Origin: Caedibacter sp. 37-49
GTDB lineage: Bacteria; Pseudomonadota; Alphaproteobacteria; Caedimonadales; Caedimonadaceae
Direction: 5' to 3'
Length of the DNA: 39,317 bases
Assembly (NCBI GenBank): GCA_001898725.1
Contig: MKUV01000074.1
Coordinates: 1 to 39,317 of the forward strand
Shown piece after piece: positions 8,987 through 21,360 of the stretch (position 1 is the stretch's first letter; every line of letters begins with the position of its first letter). Below the pieces are notes generated by a model. That model was not told where the DNA came from. It did no database searches and saw only the letters and a program-made list of their open reading frames with translations. The position numbers and the translations under genes were made by a program.

Positions 8987-9614
8987 AAAATTCTAGACAG
9001 GTTCGTTCTTGTTGAATAATTTCTAAATTTGCTTTCAAATTTTCACATAACATGCGCGTATATATGGCTTGTATAACATGAGACGATGCTTCACTTTCTT
9101 GAAGCAATCCTTTTAAAGCAGTGATAATAATTGGCCTTAAAGGAACTAATTTACCTTTAAGAGTCAAATGTATATTTTGAGAATTCCCTTCTGTAAAGGT
9201 AATGAAAACCTGACCACCTGCGGGCGCTATTTCAGAAAAGATAAAGATTAAATTAGCTATCAATTGGCCATAAATAGGCATCTTGGAGGAAATATCAGTT
9301 GGTTCTATAAGTGGATTTTTTTGATCCCACATTAAATCAATTTTATTAATTGCAAGAAAATTTTGAATAAGATTTTTTGTCTGTTCAAAGGATGCAAAAT
9401 GAGAATCCGAAGAATAGCCAAAAGCTGCTCGAAAAAAGATAAGTTTTCGAATAGCTTTGTCTGCGCTTTGTTTAGCTAATTCAAAAAGCTGTGATTGATC
9501 TTCTGTATCTGCAGTTGAATAAAGATCAAAACTTGTCTTAAGAGCACCGACTGGAGTAATTAAATCGTGACATAGCTTTGAGCTAAGCATTTGAGAAAAA
9601 TTAATTAAATTCAT
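8967..9614 (-). CDS. chpT: Histidine phosphotransferase ChpT
   Basis: Cytoplasmic phosphotransferase that, in Caulobacter and relatives, passes phosphate from the kinase CckA to the regulators CtrA and CpdR. The 215-residue protein starts with the DHp-like helix carrying the phospho-accepting histidine H16 in KLCHDLITPVGAL, followed by the second helix of the dimer hairpin. A degenerate GHKL-like C-terminal half follows (APAGGQVFITFTEG near 145-160) without clear ATP-binding motifs. This is the ChpT arrangement rather than a true kinase. Neither cckA nor ctrA lies in the window. A GGGAG sequence is upstream of the ATG with a rather long spacing (about 13 nt). The gene is convergent with the amidase gene. 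Confidence 0.85.
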   Translation of the reverse strand: MNLINFSQMLSSKLCHDLITPVGALKTSFDLYSTADTEDQSQLFELAKQSADKAIRKLIFFRAAFGYSSDSHFASFEQTKNLIQNFLAINKIDLMWDQKNPLIEPTDISSKMPIYGQLIANLIFIFSEIAPAGGQVFITFTEGNSQNIHLTLKGKLVPLRPIIITALKGLLQESEASSHVIQAIYTRMLCENLKANLEIIQQERTCLEFFISLGV

Positions 9615-9726
9615 AATTGATATAATTCTCCCTAACTATTTTGATTTTTTATTGATTTCAAGCAACCATTTTAGCAGGAAAAATTTAAGTTGGCGAGACA
9701 GTAAAAGACTGTTTATATTGAGATAA

Positions 9727-10620
9727 ATGAATAATGACCTTTTAACCAAATTCTGGCTCGATCGATGGTTACCTGCTTGGGTAAAGCCTTATACTAGGCT
9801 TGCTCGATGGGATCGGCCAATTGGCGTTTTATTACTGCTTTATCCTGGATTGTGGGGATTGACCCTTGCTTCACCTATTTTACTTCCATTAAAAGAATAT
9901 TTCTTATTTATGGTGGGAGCAATTTTAATGCGCGGAGCGGGCTGCACCTATAATGATCTTGTAGATCATAAATATGACGGGAAGGTTTCACGCACTTCAT
10001 CTCGTCCTTTGCCAAGCCAAGAGATTAGAAGAATCCAAGCTATCTTTTTTCTATTGTTACAACTCTTTTTAGCTGCTTTAATATTGTTTTCTTTTCCTAA
10101 AGTCACAATTCAACTAGGATTACTTTCTTTAGTTCTTATAGCCGTTTATCCTTGGATGAAACGTATTACTTATTGGCCTCAAGCTTTCTTAGGGCTGACT
10201 TTCAATTGGGGCGTTTTGATGGGATGGACGATTTTAAATGAGAAGATGTCCTCAATACCTTTTCTTTTTTATATGGCGGGTTTCTTTTGGACGTTATGTT
10301 ACGATACTATTTATGCTCATCAGGATCGAGAAGACGATTTACTGCTGGGTCTTAAATCTACGGCAATAACTTTAGGGGCTAAGACGTATCCTTTTTTAAG
10401 CCTATTCTTTTTGGTCATGATTTTATTTTTGATTGCAGGCGGTTTTAAAGCAAATTTTTCTTGGTCTTATAGCCTTGCTGTTGCATTAGTTACTGCGCAT
10501 GCTCTTTGGCAACTTGCAAATTTAGATATTCATGATTCAACGAAATGTTTGCGCCTTTTTAAAGCCAATCATTGGATTGGCCTTATTGTTCTAATAGGAA
10601 TTATCTTCAGCAAAATATAA
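9727..10620 (+). CDS. ubiA: 4-hydroxybenzoate polyprenyltransferase UbiA
   Basis: Integral membrane prenyltransferase that attaches the polyprenyl tail to 4-hydroxybenzoate in ubiquinone biosynthesis. Both aspartate-rich motifs are present: NDLVDHKYD (residues 76-84) followed by RTSSRPLP, and DTIYAHQDREDD (193-204). These bind the Mg-diphosphate of the prenyl donor. The sequence between is a series of about eight to nine hydrophobic segments. Length (297) fits. The neighbours are not ubiquinone genes and the gene appears to be transcribed alone. HQDREDD and the absence of heme-O-synthase or menaquinone-specific patterns favour UbiA over CyoE or MenA. Confidence 0.92.
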   Translation: MNNDLLTKFWLDRWLPAWVKPYTRLARWDRPIGVLLLLYPGLWGLTLASPILLPLKEYFLFMVGAILMRGAGCTYNDLVDHKYDGKVSRTSSRPLPSQEIRRIQAIFFLLLQLFLAALILFSFPKVTIQLGLLSLVLIAVYPWMKRITYWPQAFLGLTFNWGVLMGWTILNEKMSSIPFLFYMAGFFWTLCYDTIYAHQDREDDLLLGLKSTAITLGAKTYPFLSLFFLVMILFLIAGGFKANFSWSYSLAVALVTAHALWQLANLDIHDSTKCLRLFKANHWIGLIVLIGIIFSKI

Positions 10621-10650
10621 ATAGGGCTTTTTATAGGTAATCCTACCCAA

Positions 10651-10691
10651 AATAATATTTGATCATCGGAAATATTATTAATAATTTTTTT
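10651..10691 (+). terminator. Probable terminator after ubiA
   Basis: AATAATATTT (10651-10660) and AAATATTATT (10670-10679) form a perfect 10-bp stem with a 9-nt loop. A T-run at 10685-10691 follows. The stem is all A-T, so strength is uncertain. It sits between convergent ubiA and the DUF1003 gene. Confidence 0.45.
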
Positions 10692-10714
10692 CTAAAGTTT
10701 GAAGTTCGCATCTT

Positions 10715-11386
10715 CTAAGCTTTCGACAATTTTTCTTGTTGTTCCTCAAGCTGTTTTATTCGTTGCAATGAAGCTTGAAGATAATCATCAATTTTGCTAT
10801 TGAGCATTCTTATCTCAAATTCAGCTTTTAAATTGACCTCATAATCGTGTGTTGCTCGTAAGCGGTCTTTAGCTTCTTGGCGATTTTGGCTCATCATAAT
10901 TATTGGTGCTTGCAAAGCCGCTAAACAGGACAGGATTAAGTTTAAAAGAATATAAGGAAAAGGATCAAAAGGATTATGGAGGACTTTATAAGAATTAAAA
11001 ATGATCCAGATGATTATAAATAAAGTGAAACTTATAATAAAACTCCAGCTACCACCAAAAGTGGCTACTTTGTCTGCAAGTTTTTCTCCAAAAGTCCGTT
11101 TTTCATGATAGGTGTGATGGATATCTTTTGATAAAAATTCCTGATTTTTAACACTATTGATGACTTTTTCTTCTGAAGTTTTTACTTGAGGTAATATTTT
11201 TTGAATGCTCTTCAGTTTGTAGTGATTTAAATCTTTAAAGCAAATAAAGTCATTCTTTCTTAATTTTGGCTGGCTTATTTTAATAAGTTCATAAACTTCA
11301 ACTTTAAGAAGTAGAAGAGGGAAGAGGTGACTATTCTCAAATTTAAGACCGCAGATACAGCATTTGGTTGTTGTCTGTCTCGTCAT
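10715..11386 (-). CDS. DUF1003 membrane protein with N-terminal cysteine pair
   Basis: Member of the DUF1003 family of small inner-membrane proteins; the function is not established. Two transmembrane segments are evident around 105-155 (SWSFIISFTLFIIIWIIF and a second ending before QAPIIMMSQNRQEAKDR). The QNRQEAKDR block is characteristic of the family. A charged coiled coil (about 175-223) forms the C-terminus. The N-terminus has CCICG and later a cysteine in FICFKDL followed by a histidine, possibly a small zinc-binding site. An AAGAGG Shine-Dalgarno lies 5 nt before the ATG. It is on the same strand as ligA, 25 bp downstream of it, so co-transcription is plausible. Confidence 0.8.
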   Translation of the reverse strand: MTRQTTTKCCICGLKFENSHLFPLLLLKVEVYELIKISQPKLRKNDFICFKDLNHYKLKSIQKILPQVKTSEEKVINSVKNQEFLSKDIHHTYHEKRTFGEKLADKVATFGGSWSFIISFTLFIIIWIIFNSYKVLHNPFDPFPYILLNLILSCLAALQAPIIMMSQNRQEAKDRLRATHDYEVNLKAEFEIRMLNSKIDDYLQASLQRIKQLEEQQEKLSKA

Positions 11387-11411
11387 AAAAACCTCTTTTA
11401 CTAATTATTAA

Positions 11412-15166
<3,755 letters not shown>

Positions 15167-15175
15167 AGTAAACTA

Positions 15176-16000
15176 TTATTTATCTTGCCATATGTTAGTT
15201 AACCAAGGTAAATAGGACTCTGTTTTTTCTTCTCTAAAATCTTCGCCCTTCATTAAAAAGTAAGTTTCTGAATACCAATTGTTAGAAGGAAAGTTATGAC
15301 TTAAAATTGAAGCAACAGTTAAGGCTTCATCTTTAAGGTTTAAAGCAAGATAAACTTCTACAAGGCGGTGTAAAGCTTCTGGGACATGAGCAGTTGTTTG
15401 ATAGTTTTTGACAACATTTTTAAAACGATTCATAGCTGCTACATAGCTTTTCCGTGATTGATAATAGCGCCCAACATGCATTTCTTTAGCAGCAATCATA
15501 TCTTGAAGTAAATTCAGTTTTAGCCTAGCATCTTTTGCATAGTTGCTTTCGGGGAAACGTTTTAAAATTTCCTGGAAAGAGTCCATAGCAAGCTCAGTCA
15601 TTTTTTGGTCTCTTTCAACAGGAGATAATTGTTCATAGTAACAAAGCCCTTGCAAATAATAAGCATAAGAACTATCAGGATGTGCCGGATGAAGTTGAAT
15701 GAAAGTATCTACTGCTGCTAAAGCTTTCTCATACTTTTGATTTTGATAGTGCGCATATGCAGACATTAGTTGTGCTTGTGTCGCCCATTGAGAATATGGA
15801 TGTTGGCGTTCAACCTCATCAAACGCAGTAGCAGCTTTGCCAAAATTATTATTTTTGAGTTCTGTTAGACCTGCGTTATAAAGTTCTTCCACCGGTCTTT
15901 CAACATATTTTTCTTCTTCTGTCGTAGAACAACTTGGTAAAATTAAGAGAATACTTGCAATCAAGAATGAAGAATATTTTTTAAGATGAGTGTCAAACAT
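15176..16000 (-). CDS. bamD: Outer membrane assembly lipoprotein BamD
   Basis: Lipoprotein of the BAM complex that inserts beta-barrel proteins into the outer membrane. A lipoprotein signal ends in LLILPSC, making C24 the lipidated residue. The mature part is a series of tetratricopeptide repeats (about 38-250), for example LYNAGLTELKNNNFGKAATA and YYQSRKSYVAAMNRFKNV. Its location between lpxC and recN is the standard alphaproteobacterial one. AGGGA lies 5 nt before the ATG. The 115-bp gap to lpxC may hold its own promoter. Confidence 0.93.
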   Translation of the reverse strand: MFDTHLKKYSSFLIASILLILPSCSTTEEEKYVERPVEELYNAGLTELKNNNFGKAATAFDEVERQHPYSQWATQAQLMSAYAHYQNQKYEKALAAVDTFIQLHPAHPDSSYAYYLQGLCYYEQLSPVERDQKMTELAMDSFQEILKRFPESNYAKDARLKLNLLQDMIAAKEMHVGRYYQSRKSYVAAMNRFKNVVKNYQTTAHVPEALHRLVEVYLALNLKDEALTVASILSHNFPSNNWYSETYFLMKGEDFREEKTESYLPWLTNIWQDK

Positions 16001-16115
16001 ATTAATCCCTAAAATTTTTGATTCTTTATTCTGATTATCCTTCTTTCACAAAAAAGCCAAGAAGAAATCATAAGAATATAAAAAAACCTAGAAAATATCT
16101 ACTTGAGTGGGTTCA

Positions 16116-17093
16116 TTAAGCAGAAATAGAATGAATATGTGAGCGTGAATAAACAGTAGGGTGCCATTCTGTGGAATCCCCTAAAGGTTCAAACCTCCAT
16201 GCAGTTTTATCTGATAAGAATGCTTTAGCTAATTTATGATTAAGCGTATGCCCGCTATTATGAGCTTTATAACAACCAATTAAAGGGTGGCCAATTACGT
16301 ATAAATCTCCAAATGCATCTAAGGCTTTATGACGAACAAATTCATTAGAATATCTTAAACCTTCAGGATTCATTACCTGTCCGTTATCAATAACAATCGT
16401 GTTATCTAGAGAAGCACCTAATCCTAACCCTGCAGCAAAGATCTTTTGAGCATCTTCATAAAAGCCAAATGTTCTTGCTTTAGCAATTTCTTCTCTGAAA
16501 CTTTGAGAAGAGCCTTCAAAAGCTACTTTTTCTGCCATTAAACCCTGACGTCCATGGAAATCTAGGGTACAATCAATGGAAAAATCGTCTGCTGGTTCTA
16601 AGGTTGCAAACTTATCATTTTCTTGTACGGTAATTTGTTTCAAAACACGAATCACACGCCGCGGGGCTTTTTGTTCTTTTAAACGCGCACTTTCTATAAG
16701 CTTAATGAAGTCGATCGAACTTCCATCTAGGATAGGGACTTCAGGTCCATCAATTTCAATGTGCAAATTATCAATTTCGCATGCTGCAATAGCTGCCATT
16801 AAATGTTCAATAGTTGCAATGCTTGCACCGCTACGATTTGCGATTTTTGTACTCATAAAAGTATCAACAACATTATCAACACTGACTTTAATAAGATTAT
16901 CTTGGCTTAAGTCAACTCTTTCGAAGACAATACCCGTATCATTTTCAGCAGGGAATAAGCTAATAGTTATATTTTTAGCGGAATGTACACCAATTCCTCG
17001 ACAAGAAACGGGATGAAAAATGGTCTTTTGCTTTGTCATAAAATGAGAAAGATTATTTGTTGAAAAAGTTCTATTTTTTAACTGAGATACCAC
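16116..17093 (-). CDS. lpxC: UDP-3-O-acyl-N-acetylglucosamine deacetylase LpxC
   Basis: Zinc deacetylase for the committed step of lipid A synthesis. Zinc ligands H97 (ATIEHLMAA), H255 and D259 (HKALDAFGD) are present, as is the catalytic H282 (SGHTLNH). I keep the GTG start at 17093 because AGAGGA sits about 6 nt upstream; this gives a roughly 18-residue extension before MTKQKTIFHP, where many homologues begin. An internal start at the ATG at 17039 is the alternative. Presence of LpxC shows this lineage still makes lipid A. ftsZ, which precedes lpxC in many alphaproteobacteria, is not here. Confidence 0.95.
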   Translation of the reverse strand: MVSQLKNRTFSTNNLSHFMTKQKTIFHPVSCRGIGVHSAKNITISLFPAENDTGIVFERVDLSQDNLIKVSVDNVVDTFMSTKIANRSGASIATIEHLMAAIAACEIDNLHIEIDGPEVPILDGSSIDFIKLIESARLKEQKAPRRVIRVLKQITVQENDKFATLEPADDFSIDCTLDFHGRQGLMAEKVAFEGSSQSFREEIAKARTFGFYEDAQKIFAAGLGLGASLDNTIVIDNGQVMNPEGLRYSNEFVRHKALDAFGDLYVIGHPLIGCYKAHNSGHTLNHKLAKAFLSDKTAWRFEPLGDSTEWHPTVYSRSHIHSISA

Positions 17094-17165
17094 AATATAT
17101 CCTCTTAGTTTATTTCTTAATTTAATTATTACGTAGCTTTTAAGTTAAGAACAAATTAAGCTTTG

Positions 17166-18410
17166 TTACGAAATATTACTAAAGGATTCATTTAACCGAC
17201 GGTTTATTTCATGCAAACAATCAGCATGATTTGGTAAGAAACTATTATTAATCCACCAATCTTCTATTTCATGAAGGTACTGCCCAATCTGAATTCCTTC
17301 AGGAATTCCGAGATGTAAAAGATCTTTTCCTTGTAAAGGAAAGGTCGGTTTCTTCCAAGTTTTTAAGTATTTAATCAGGTGATCTAATTTTAATGAATTA
17401 TTATTTAATGCAGCGTCTATTAAACGACTATCAACAACAATGTGTATGGGGTAGCGATAGAGTAAAATGGCATCAGATGTAGATTGTTGATCTAAAAGCA
17501 TTTCTAAAGTTTTTATATAATTTTGTTCTTCTTTTGACAATTTAAAGGGATTTTGTGCTCCTAAGGGAAGTAATCCTAAAACAATATTTATCATATACAT
17601 ACGTCTTAGCGGATTTAAAATTATAGAATTTAAATACTTTGTTTCAAAGTAAATAAGACGTTCCAAAAGTATTTTATTGAAAGAGAGAGTCGCCTTAAAT
17701 AAAGGGTCAAAAATTTGGGCTTCATACATTTTTTGTATAGCAAACACGGGATCAGGAGAGGAACACAATATGAATAATTCTTTTTGTATACGCTCAATTG
17801 GCAAATATTTCAAAAAAGAGGAAAATTTTTTGCAAGCATCATAGGAGGGTAAATCAAGGTTTTCATTTCCAAAATAAGCTAGAAAACGAAAGAAACGTAA
17901 AATTCTTAAATAGTCTTCTTGAACACGTTCTTCTGGCTTGCCAATAAATTTAATAACTTTTTGTTGCAAGTCTTGAAGTCCATTCCATGGATCATAAAGT
18001 TCTCCTCCTGTTGAGAGGTAGAATGAGTTAATTGTAAAATCGCGTCTTTTAGCATCTTCTAGCCAATCATCAGTAAAAGCAACTCTTGCATGACGGCCAA
18101 AGGTTTCTAAATCTTTACGAAGGGTTGTAATCTCAAAAATTTGAGAATCAACAATGACGAGCATTGAACCATGTTCAAGCCCAATAGGTACGGCTTTAAA
18201 TCCTTTATCTTTGACAAATTTAAGGATGTCTTGAGGAAGATAGGTTGTGGCTAAATCAATATCTTTTACCGGAAGATTTAAAAGTGTATTGCGTACGCAA
18301 CCACCAACAAATCGAATTGTTTCAGAAGCATTTGGAATACACGTGAGTAATGCTTGCGTAGTGGGGCTGTGAAGCCAGTTGGGTAAAGGAATATTACCAA
18401 CTGGCTTCAT
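17166..18410 (-). CDS. CCA tRNA nucleotidyltransferase / poly(A) polymerase family
   Basis: Class II nucleotidyltransferase, probably adding or repairing the CCA end of tRNAs. The head domain shows GG (RFVGGCVRN, residues 36-37) and the DxD pair D50/D52 (VKDIDLATT). The RRDFTINSF block near 123-131 and RILRFFRF near 170 are typical. Length (414) fits alphaproteobacterial CCA-adding enzymes. PcnB-type poly(A) polymerases share the same head, so the exact activity is not proven. The start lies 4 nt after the upstream lipoprotein gene, implying an operon of two. Confidence 0.85.
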   Translation of the reverse strand: MKPVGNIPLPNWLHSPTTQALLTCIPNASETIRFVGGCVRNTLLNLPVKDIDLATTYLPQDILKFVKDKGFKAVPIGLEHGSMLVIVDSQIFEITTLRKDLETFGRHARVAFTDDWLEDAKRRDFTINSFYLSTGGELYDPWNGLQDLQQKVIKFIGKPEERVQEDYLRILRFFRFLAYFGNENLDLPSYDACKKFSSFLKYLPIERIQKELFILCSSPDPVFAIQKMYEAQIFDPLFKATLSFNKILLERLIYFETKYLNSIILNPLRRMYMINIVLGLLPLGAQNPFKLSKEEQNYIKTLEMLLDQQSTSDAILLYRYPIHIVVDSRLIDAALNNNSLKLDHLIKYLKTWKKPTFPLQGKDLLHLGIPEGIQIGQYLHEIEDWWINNSFLPNHADCLHEINRRLNESFSNIS

Positions 18411-18414
18411 TAAA

Positions 18415-18945
18415 TTAGCTCATCCAAGTTGAAATATAAGTTGGTAAATGTTGAATTAATTCTTTCGTCATTTGTTTATCTATATCATTGATCAATTCTT
18501 CCTGGAATCGTTTTAATTGGCCTGCTCTTTCTTCAAGTGAAAGGTCAACCGGTAATTTTAAAGTACGAACTACTGCAGCATGTGCAGAACCTACAACGAA
18601 ACCGCGATCATCTAAAATCTCAAGTTTTACACGAATCTTTCCATCATATTCTTCTTGATGGGTAAGAAGTTTAGCATCTTCAACAATTAAAATAGCTTTC
18701 TTTTCACGTCCAAAGGGTACAAAACGAGAATTACCCCATCCTTCAAGAGCAAGTCTTAAGTTTTTAGTTGTTTGAGCCTCAGTTCCAATAGGTGTATTAA
18801 TGATCCTAAAATTTGCAACATTAAGACGAATGGGCTGTTCTTTTGTAAATTGATAACCGGGTGCTTCTTTCAAGTCATATTCTGCACAGCCTGAAAGCAA
18901 AGAGAGGCAAGCAAGACTTGTAATAGTAATTGATTTAAACTTCAT
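18415..18945 (-). CDS. Conserved lipoprotein, unknown function
   Basis: The 176-residue protein has a clear lipoprotein signal (LACLSLLSGC, lipidated C20). The mature domain looks like a small alpha/beta periplasmic fold (RLNVANFRIINTP, VKLEILDDRGFVVGSAHA) ending in a charged helix and QHLPTYIST. I recall similar small lipoproteins upstream of the CCA-adding enzyme in alphaproteobacteria but cannot name a family. GGAG lies 7 nt before the ATG. A role in the envelope is inferred only from the signal. Confidence 0.75.
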   Translation of the reverse strand: MKFKSITITSLACLSLLSGCAEYDLKEAPGYQFTKEQPIRLNVANFRIINTPIGTEAQTTKNLRLALEGWGNSRFVPFGREKKAILIVEDAKLLTHQEEYDGKIRVKLEILDDRGFVVGSAHAAVVRTLKLPVDLSLEERAGQLKRFQEELINDIDKQMTKELIQHLPTYISTWMS

Positions 18946-19274
18946 ATTTATTCTCCATTTTTCAAAAAATATAACCTTTACGCTATTTTGCTACCTTTGT
19001 AGCTAGAAGAATTTTATTCCTAACTTTTATCTTAAATCAAGCAAGTAACTGTTATTAGAGATTTAATATTCTTCGTAATTTAAACCATTAATTTTAATTT
19101 AATAAAACCTATTTAACTTAAATACAAAAAAGAACTAATTATCTTAATTTTTATCTATATTTAATTTTAATACATTGATTTTTAAGGAAATTATTTTCTT
19201 TATGTTTGCTCGCATTTTTGCTTAACTACTGAGATTCATTTGAATGTAAAACACGCAAAAATAAGGAGCATTTG
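18946..19274. other. AT-rich intergenic gap between divergent genes
   Basis: This gap of about 330 bp separates the lipoprotein gene (-) from the DUF882 gene (+). It must hold both promoters, but I see no convincing pair of boxes. A perfect small hairpin GCTAC-CTTT-GTAGC lies at 18990-19003 in the leader of the minus-strand gene. No ORF or RNA gene is visible. Confidence 0.5.
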
Positions 19275-19826
19275 ATGCTAAAAGATGCAGGATTGCTAAC
19301 AAGAAGAACATTTCTTGTTACAGGAGGCGCAGCCTTAACCACACTCTTTTTTCCCAAATTAATTTGCGCAACTTCCAATTTTGAAAGAAAGCTAGTGCTT
19401 TATAATACTCATACTTCAGAATGGTTTAAGGACATTTTCTGGGCAGATGGCCACTATATTCCTGAACAATTGGACGCACTTAACCATTTTTTACGGGATC
19501 CGTCGAACGGAAAAACAACAAACATAGAACCCAAATTATTCGATTTAATGAATAATATACAAAAGGCTGTTAACGAAAAAAAACCCTTTGAAATTATTTC
19601 AGGGTATCGTTCTAAGGAATTTAATGATCACTTGCGAAAGACAGGTAAAGGAGTCGCGCAGAATAGCAAGCATATAGAAGGTAAAGCTGTCGATATCCGT
19701 ATGGCTGGGACACAGCTTGTAAAGTTACGTAATGCCGCAAAAGCACAAAAAGCAGGGGGCGTGGGGTTTTATCCAAAATCAAATTTTATTCATATAGACA
19801 TTCGTAAAGAATGTTATTACTGGTAA
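19275..19826 (+). CDS. DUF882 / M15-like peptidase with Tat signal (YcbK-type)
   Basis: Predicted exported zinc carboxypeptidase-like protein acting on peptidoglycan peptides. The N-terminus has a twin-arginine motif (LTRRTFLV, R10-R11) followed by a hydrophobic stretch ending near CATS. The catalytic domain shows ISGYRS, SKHIEGKAVDIR (H133, D140) and FIHID (H173), which matches the M15/DUF882 zinc site. Length (183) fits YcbK. GGAG at 19265-19268 favours the ATG at 19275 over the adjacent TTG at 19272. The substrate bond is unknown for most of the family. Confidence 0.85.
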   Translation: MLKDAGLLTRRTFLVTGGAALTTLFFPKLICATSNFERKLVLYNTHTSEWFKDIFWADGHYIPEQLDALNHFLRDPSNGKTTNIEPKLFDLMNNIQKAVNEKKPFEIISGYRSKEFNDHLRKTGKGVAQNSKHIEGKAVDIRMAGTQLVKLRNAAKAQKAGGVGFYPKSNFIHIDIRKECYYW

Positions 19827-19980
19827 AGTAATTAATTTTTTTATCTTTTTTAGTATTAAAAATTATATGTAAAGGCATATTTGATGAAAAGTTGTAATTT
19901 TTCGTCATATTATAACATTTGGTGTTTTTCTTAATTTATGTAATCACCGTAATAGTTGATATCTTTTTTTGGAGTGAATA

Positions 19981-21360
19981 TTGGAAATAGTTAATAATTC
20001 TCTTTTTACAATTATTTTAGCTGCCGGTAAAGGAACGAGAATGTGTTCTTCGTTACCTAAAGTTTTACACTCTATTGGTGGACGTCCAATGATTCATTAC
20101 GTGCTTGAAACTGCTGTAGCACTTCAAACTGAGCAAATAGCCTTAGTTGTAAATCATTCACAAGAATCCGTTATTAAGGAAGCACAACAAACATTTTCGA
20201 AGATCATTCCTGTGATTCAAGAAGAGCAGTTAGGCACTGCGCATGCTGTTTTATCTGCCCGTACTTTCATAGAAAATTTTAAAGGAATTGTTCTTGTTTT
20301 ATTTGGCGATACTCCTTTAATACGTCATCAAACTCTTGGTGAAGTTATAGACCGTTTTAGCAGCCCTTCTAAACCTGCTGTCGTGGTTGTGGGGATGCAA
20401 TTAGATGATCCCAAAGCTTATGGTCGGATAGTGACTTCTAAAGACAACCAAGTGGATGCTATTGTTGAGCATAAAGAAGCTGATGAAAATATTAGAAAAA
20501 TTAAGCTTTGCAATGCTGGTGTTATGGCACTTGATGGTGTTCATGCTATTAAGTTACTTGAGAAAATTTTGCCACAGGAATCAAATCAAGAATATTATTT
20601 AACTGATGTCGTGAGGGTAGCGCGCGCAGAAGGATTAAAAGCCGAAGTTGTTGTGGCACAAGATCCCAGCGAGTTTGAAGGAGTTAATACGCGGAAAGAT
20701 CTTGCAGAAAGCGAAACCAAAATGCAGGAACGTTGGCGAAATAAAGCGTTAGAACAAGGCGTTACCATGATTTCACCTGAAACAGTTTATTTAAGTTATG
20801 ATACGAAAATTGCTTCGGACGTTATAATTCATCCCTTTGTCAATCTAGGCCCCAATACTATTATTGAGCAAGATGTCATTATTCGTTCATTTTCTGATAT
20901 TGAAGATACTCATATTAAAAATGGATGTACTATTGGTCCGTTTGCTCGGCTTCGGCCAGGAACAGTGCTTGAAGAAAATGTAAAGATAGGAAATTTTGTT
21001 GAAGTAAAAAATTCAACATTAGGGGCAAAAACAAAAGTTAACCATTTAAGCTACATTGGAGATGCTGTAGTAGGAGAAAAGACAAATATTGGGGCAGGTA
21101 CTATAACATGTAATTATGATGGTTTTAGTAAATGGCAGACTGAAATTGGAGATGGCGTCTCAATCGGTGCTAATACTTCTCTTGTTGCTCCTTTAAAGAT
21201 TGGGAATCAAGCTTATATAGGTGCTGGGAGTACAATTACAAAAAATATTGCTCCTCAAAGCCTTGCTGTTGCTCGGGCTCAAGTCAAAGAAATTGAAAAG
21301 GGAGCAATTTCTCTCCGGAACAAAAAGTCAACTCTAACATATGAAAAGGATCTAGGGTAA
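19981..21360 (+). CDS. glmU: Bifunctional GlcNAc-1-P uridyltransferase / GlcN-1-P acetyltransferase GlmU
   Basis: Makes UDP-GlcNAc, the precursor of peptidoglycan and lipid A, by acetylating glucosamine-1-phosphate and then uridylylating it. The N-terminal nucleotidyltransferase has LAAGKGTRM (14-22). The C-terminal half is a left-handed beta-helix of hexapeptide repeats with RPGTVLEENVKIGNFVE and NHLSYIGDAVVG of the acetyltransferase site. Length (459) is standard. The start is a TTG with GGAG at 19971-19974, 6 nt upstream. Its stop overlaps the glmS start by one base (TAATG). Confidence 0.97.
   Translation: MEIVNNSLFTIILAAGKGTRMCSSLPKVLHSIGGRPMIHYVLETAVALQTEQIALVVNHSQESVIKEAQQTFSKIIPVIQEEQLGTAHAVLSARTFIENFKGIVLVLFGDTPLIRHQTLGEVIDRFSSPSKPAVVVVGMQLDDPKAYGRIVTSKDNQVDAIVEHKEADENIRKIKLCNAGVMALDGVHAIKLLEKILPQESNQEYYLTDVVRVARAEGLKAEVVVAQDPSEFEGVNTRKDLAESETKMQERWRNKALEQGVTMISPETVYLSYDTKIASDVIIHPFVNLGPNTIIEQDVIIRSFSDIEDTHIKNGCTIGPFARLRPGTVLEENVKIGNFVEVKNSTLGAKTKVNHLSYIGDAVVGEKTNIGAGTITCNYDGFSKWQTEIGDGVSIGANTSLVAPLKIGNQAYIGAGSTITKNIAPQSLAVARAQVKEIEKGAISLRNKKSTLTYEKDLG

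Noticed and set aside
16576-17016. 146-codon ORF opposite lpxC
   Set aside because: It is antisense to a certain gene with intact catalytic residues; long only because of lpxC codon pattern.
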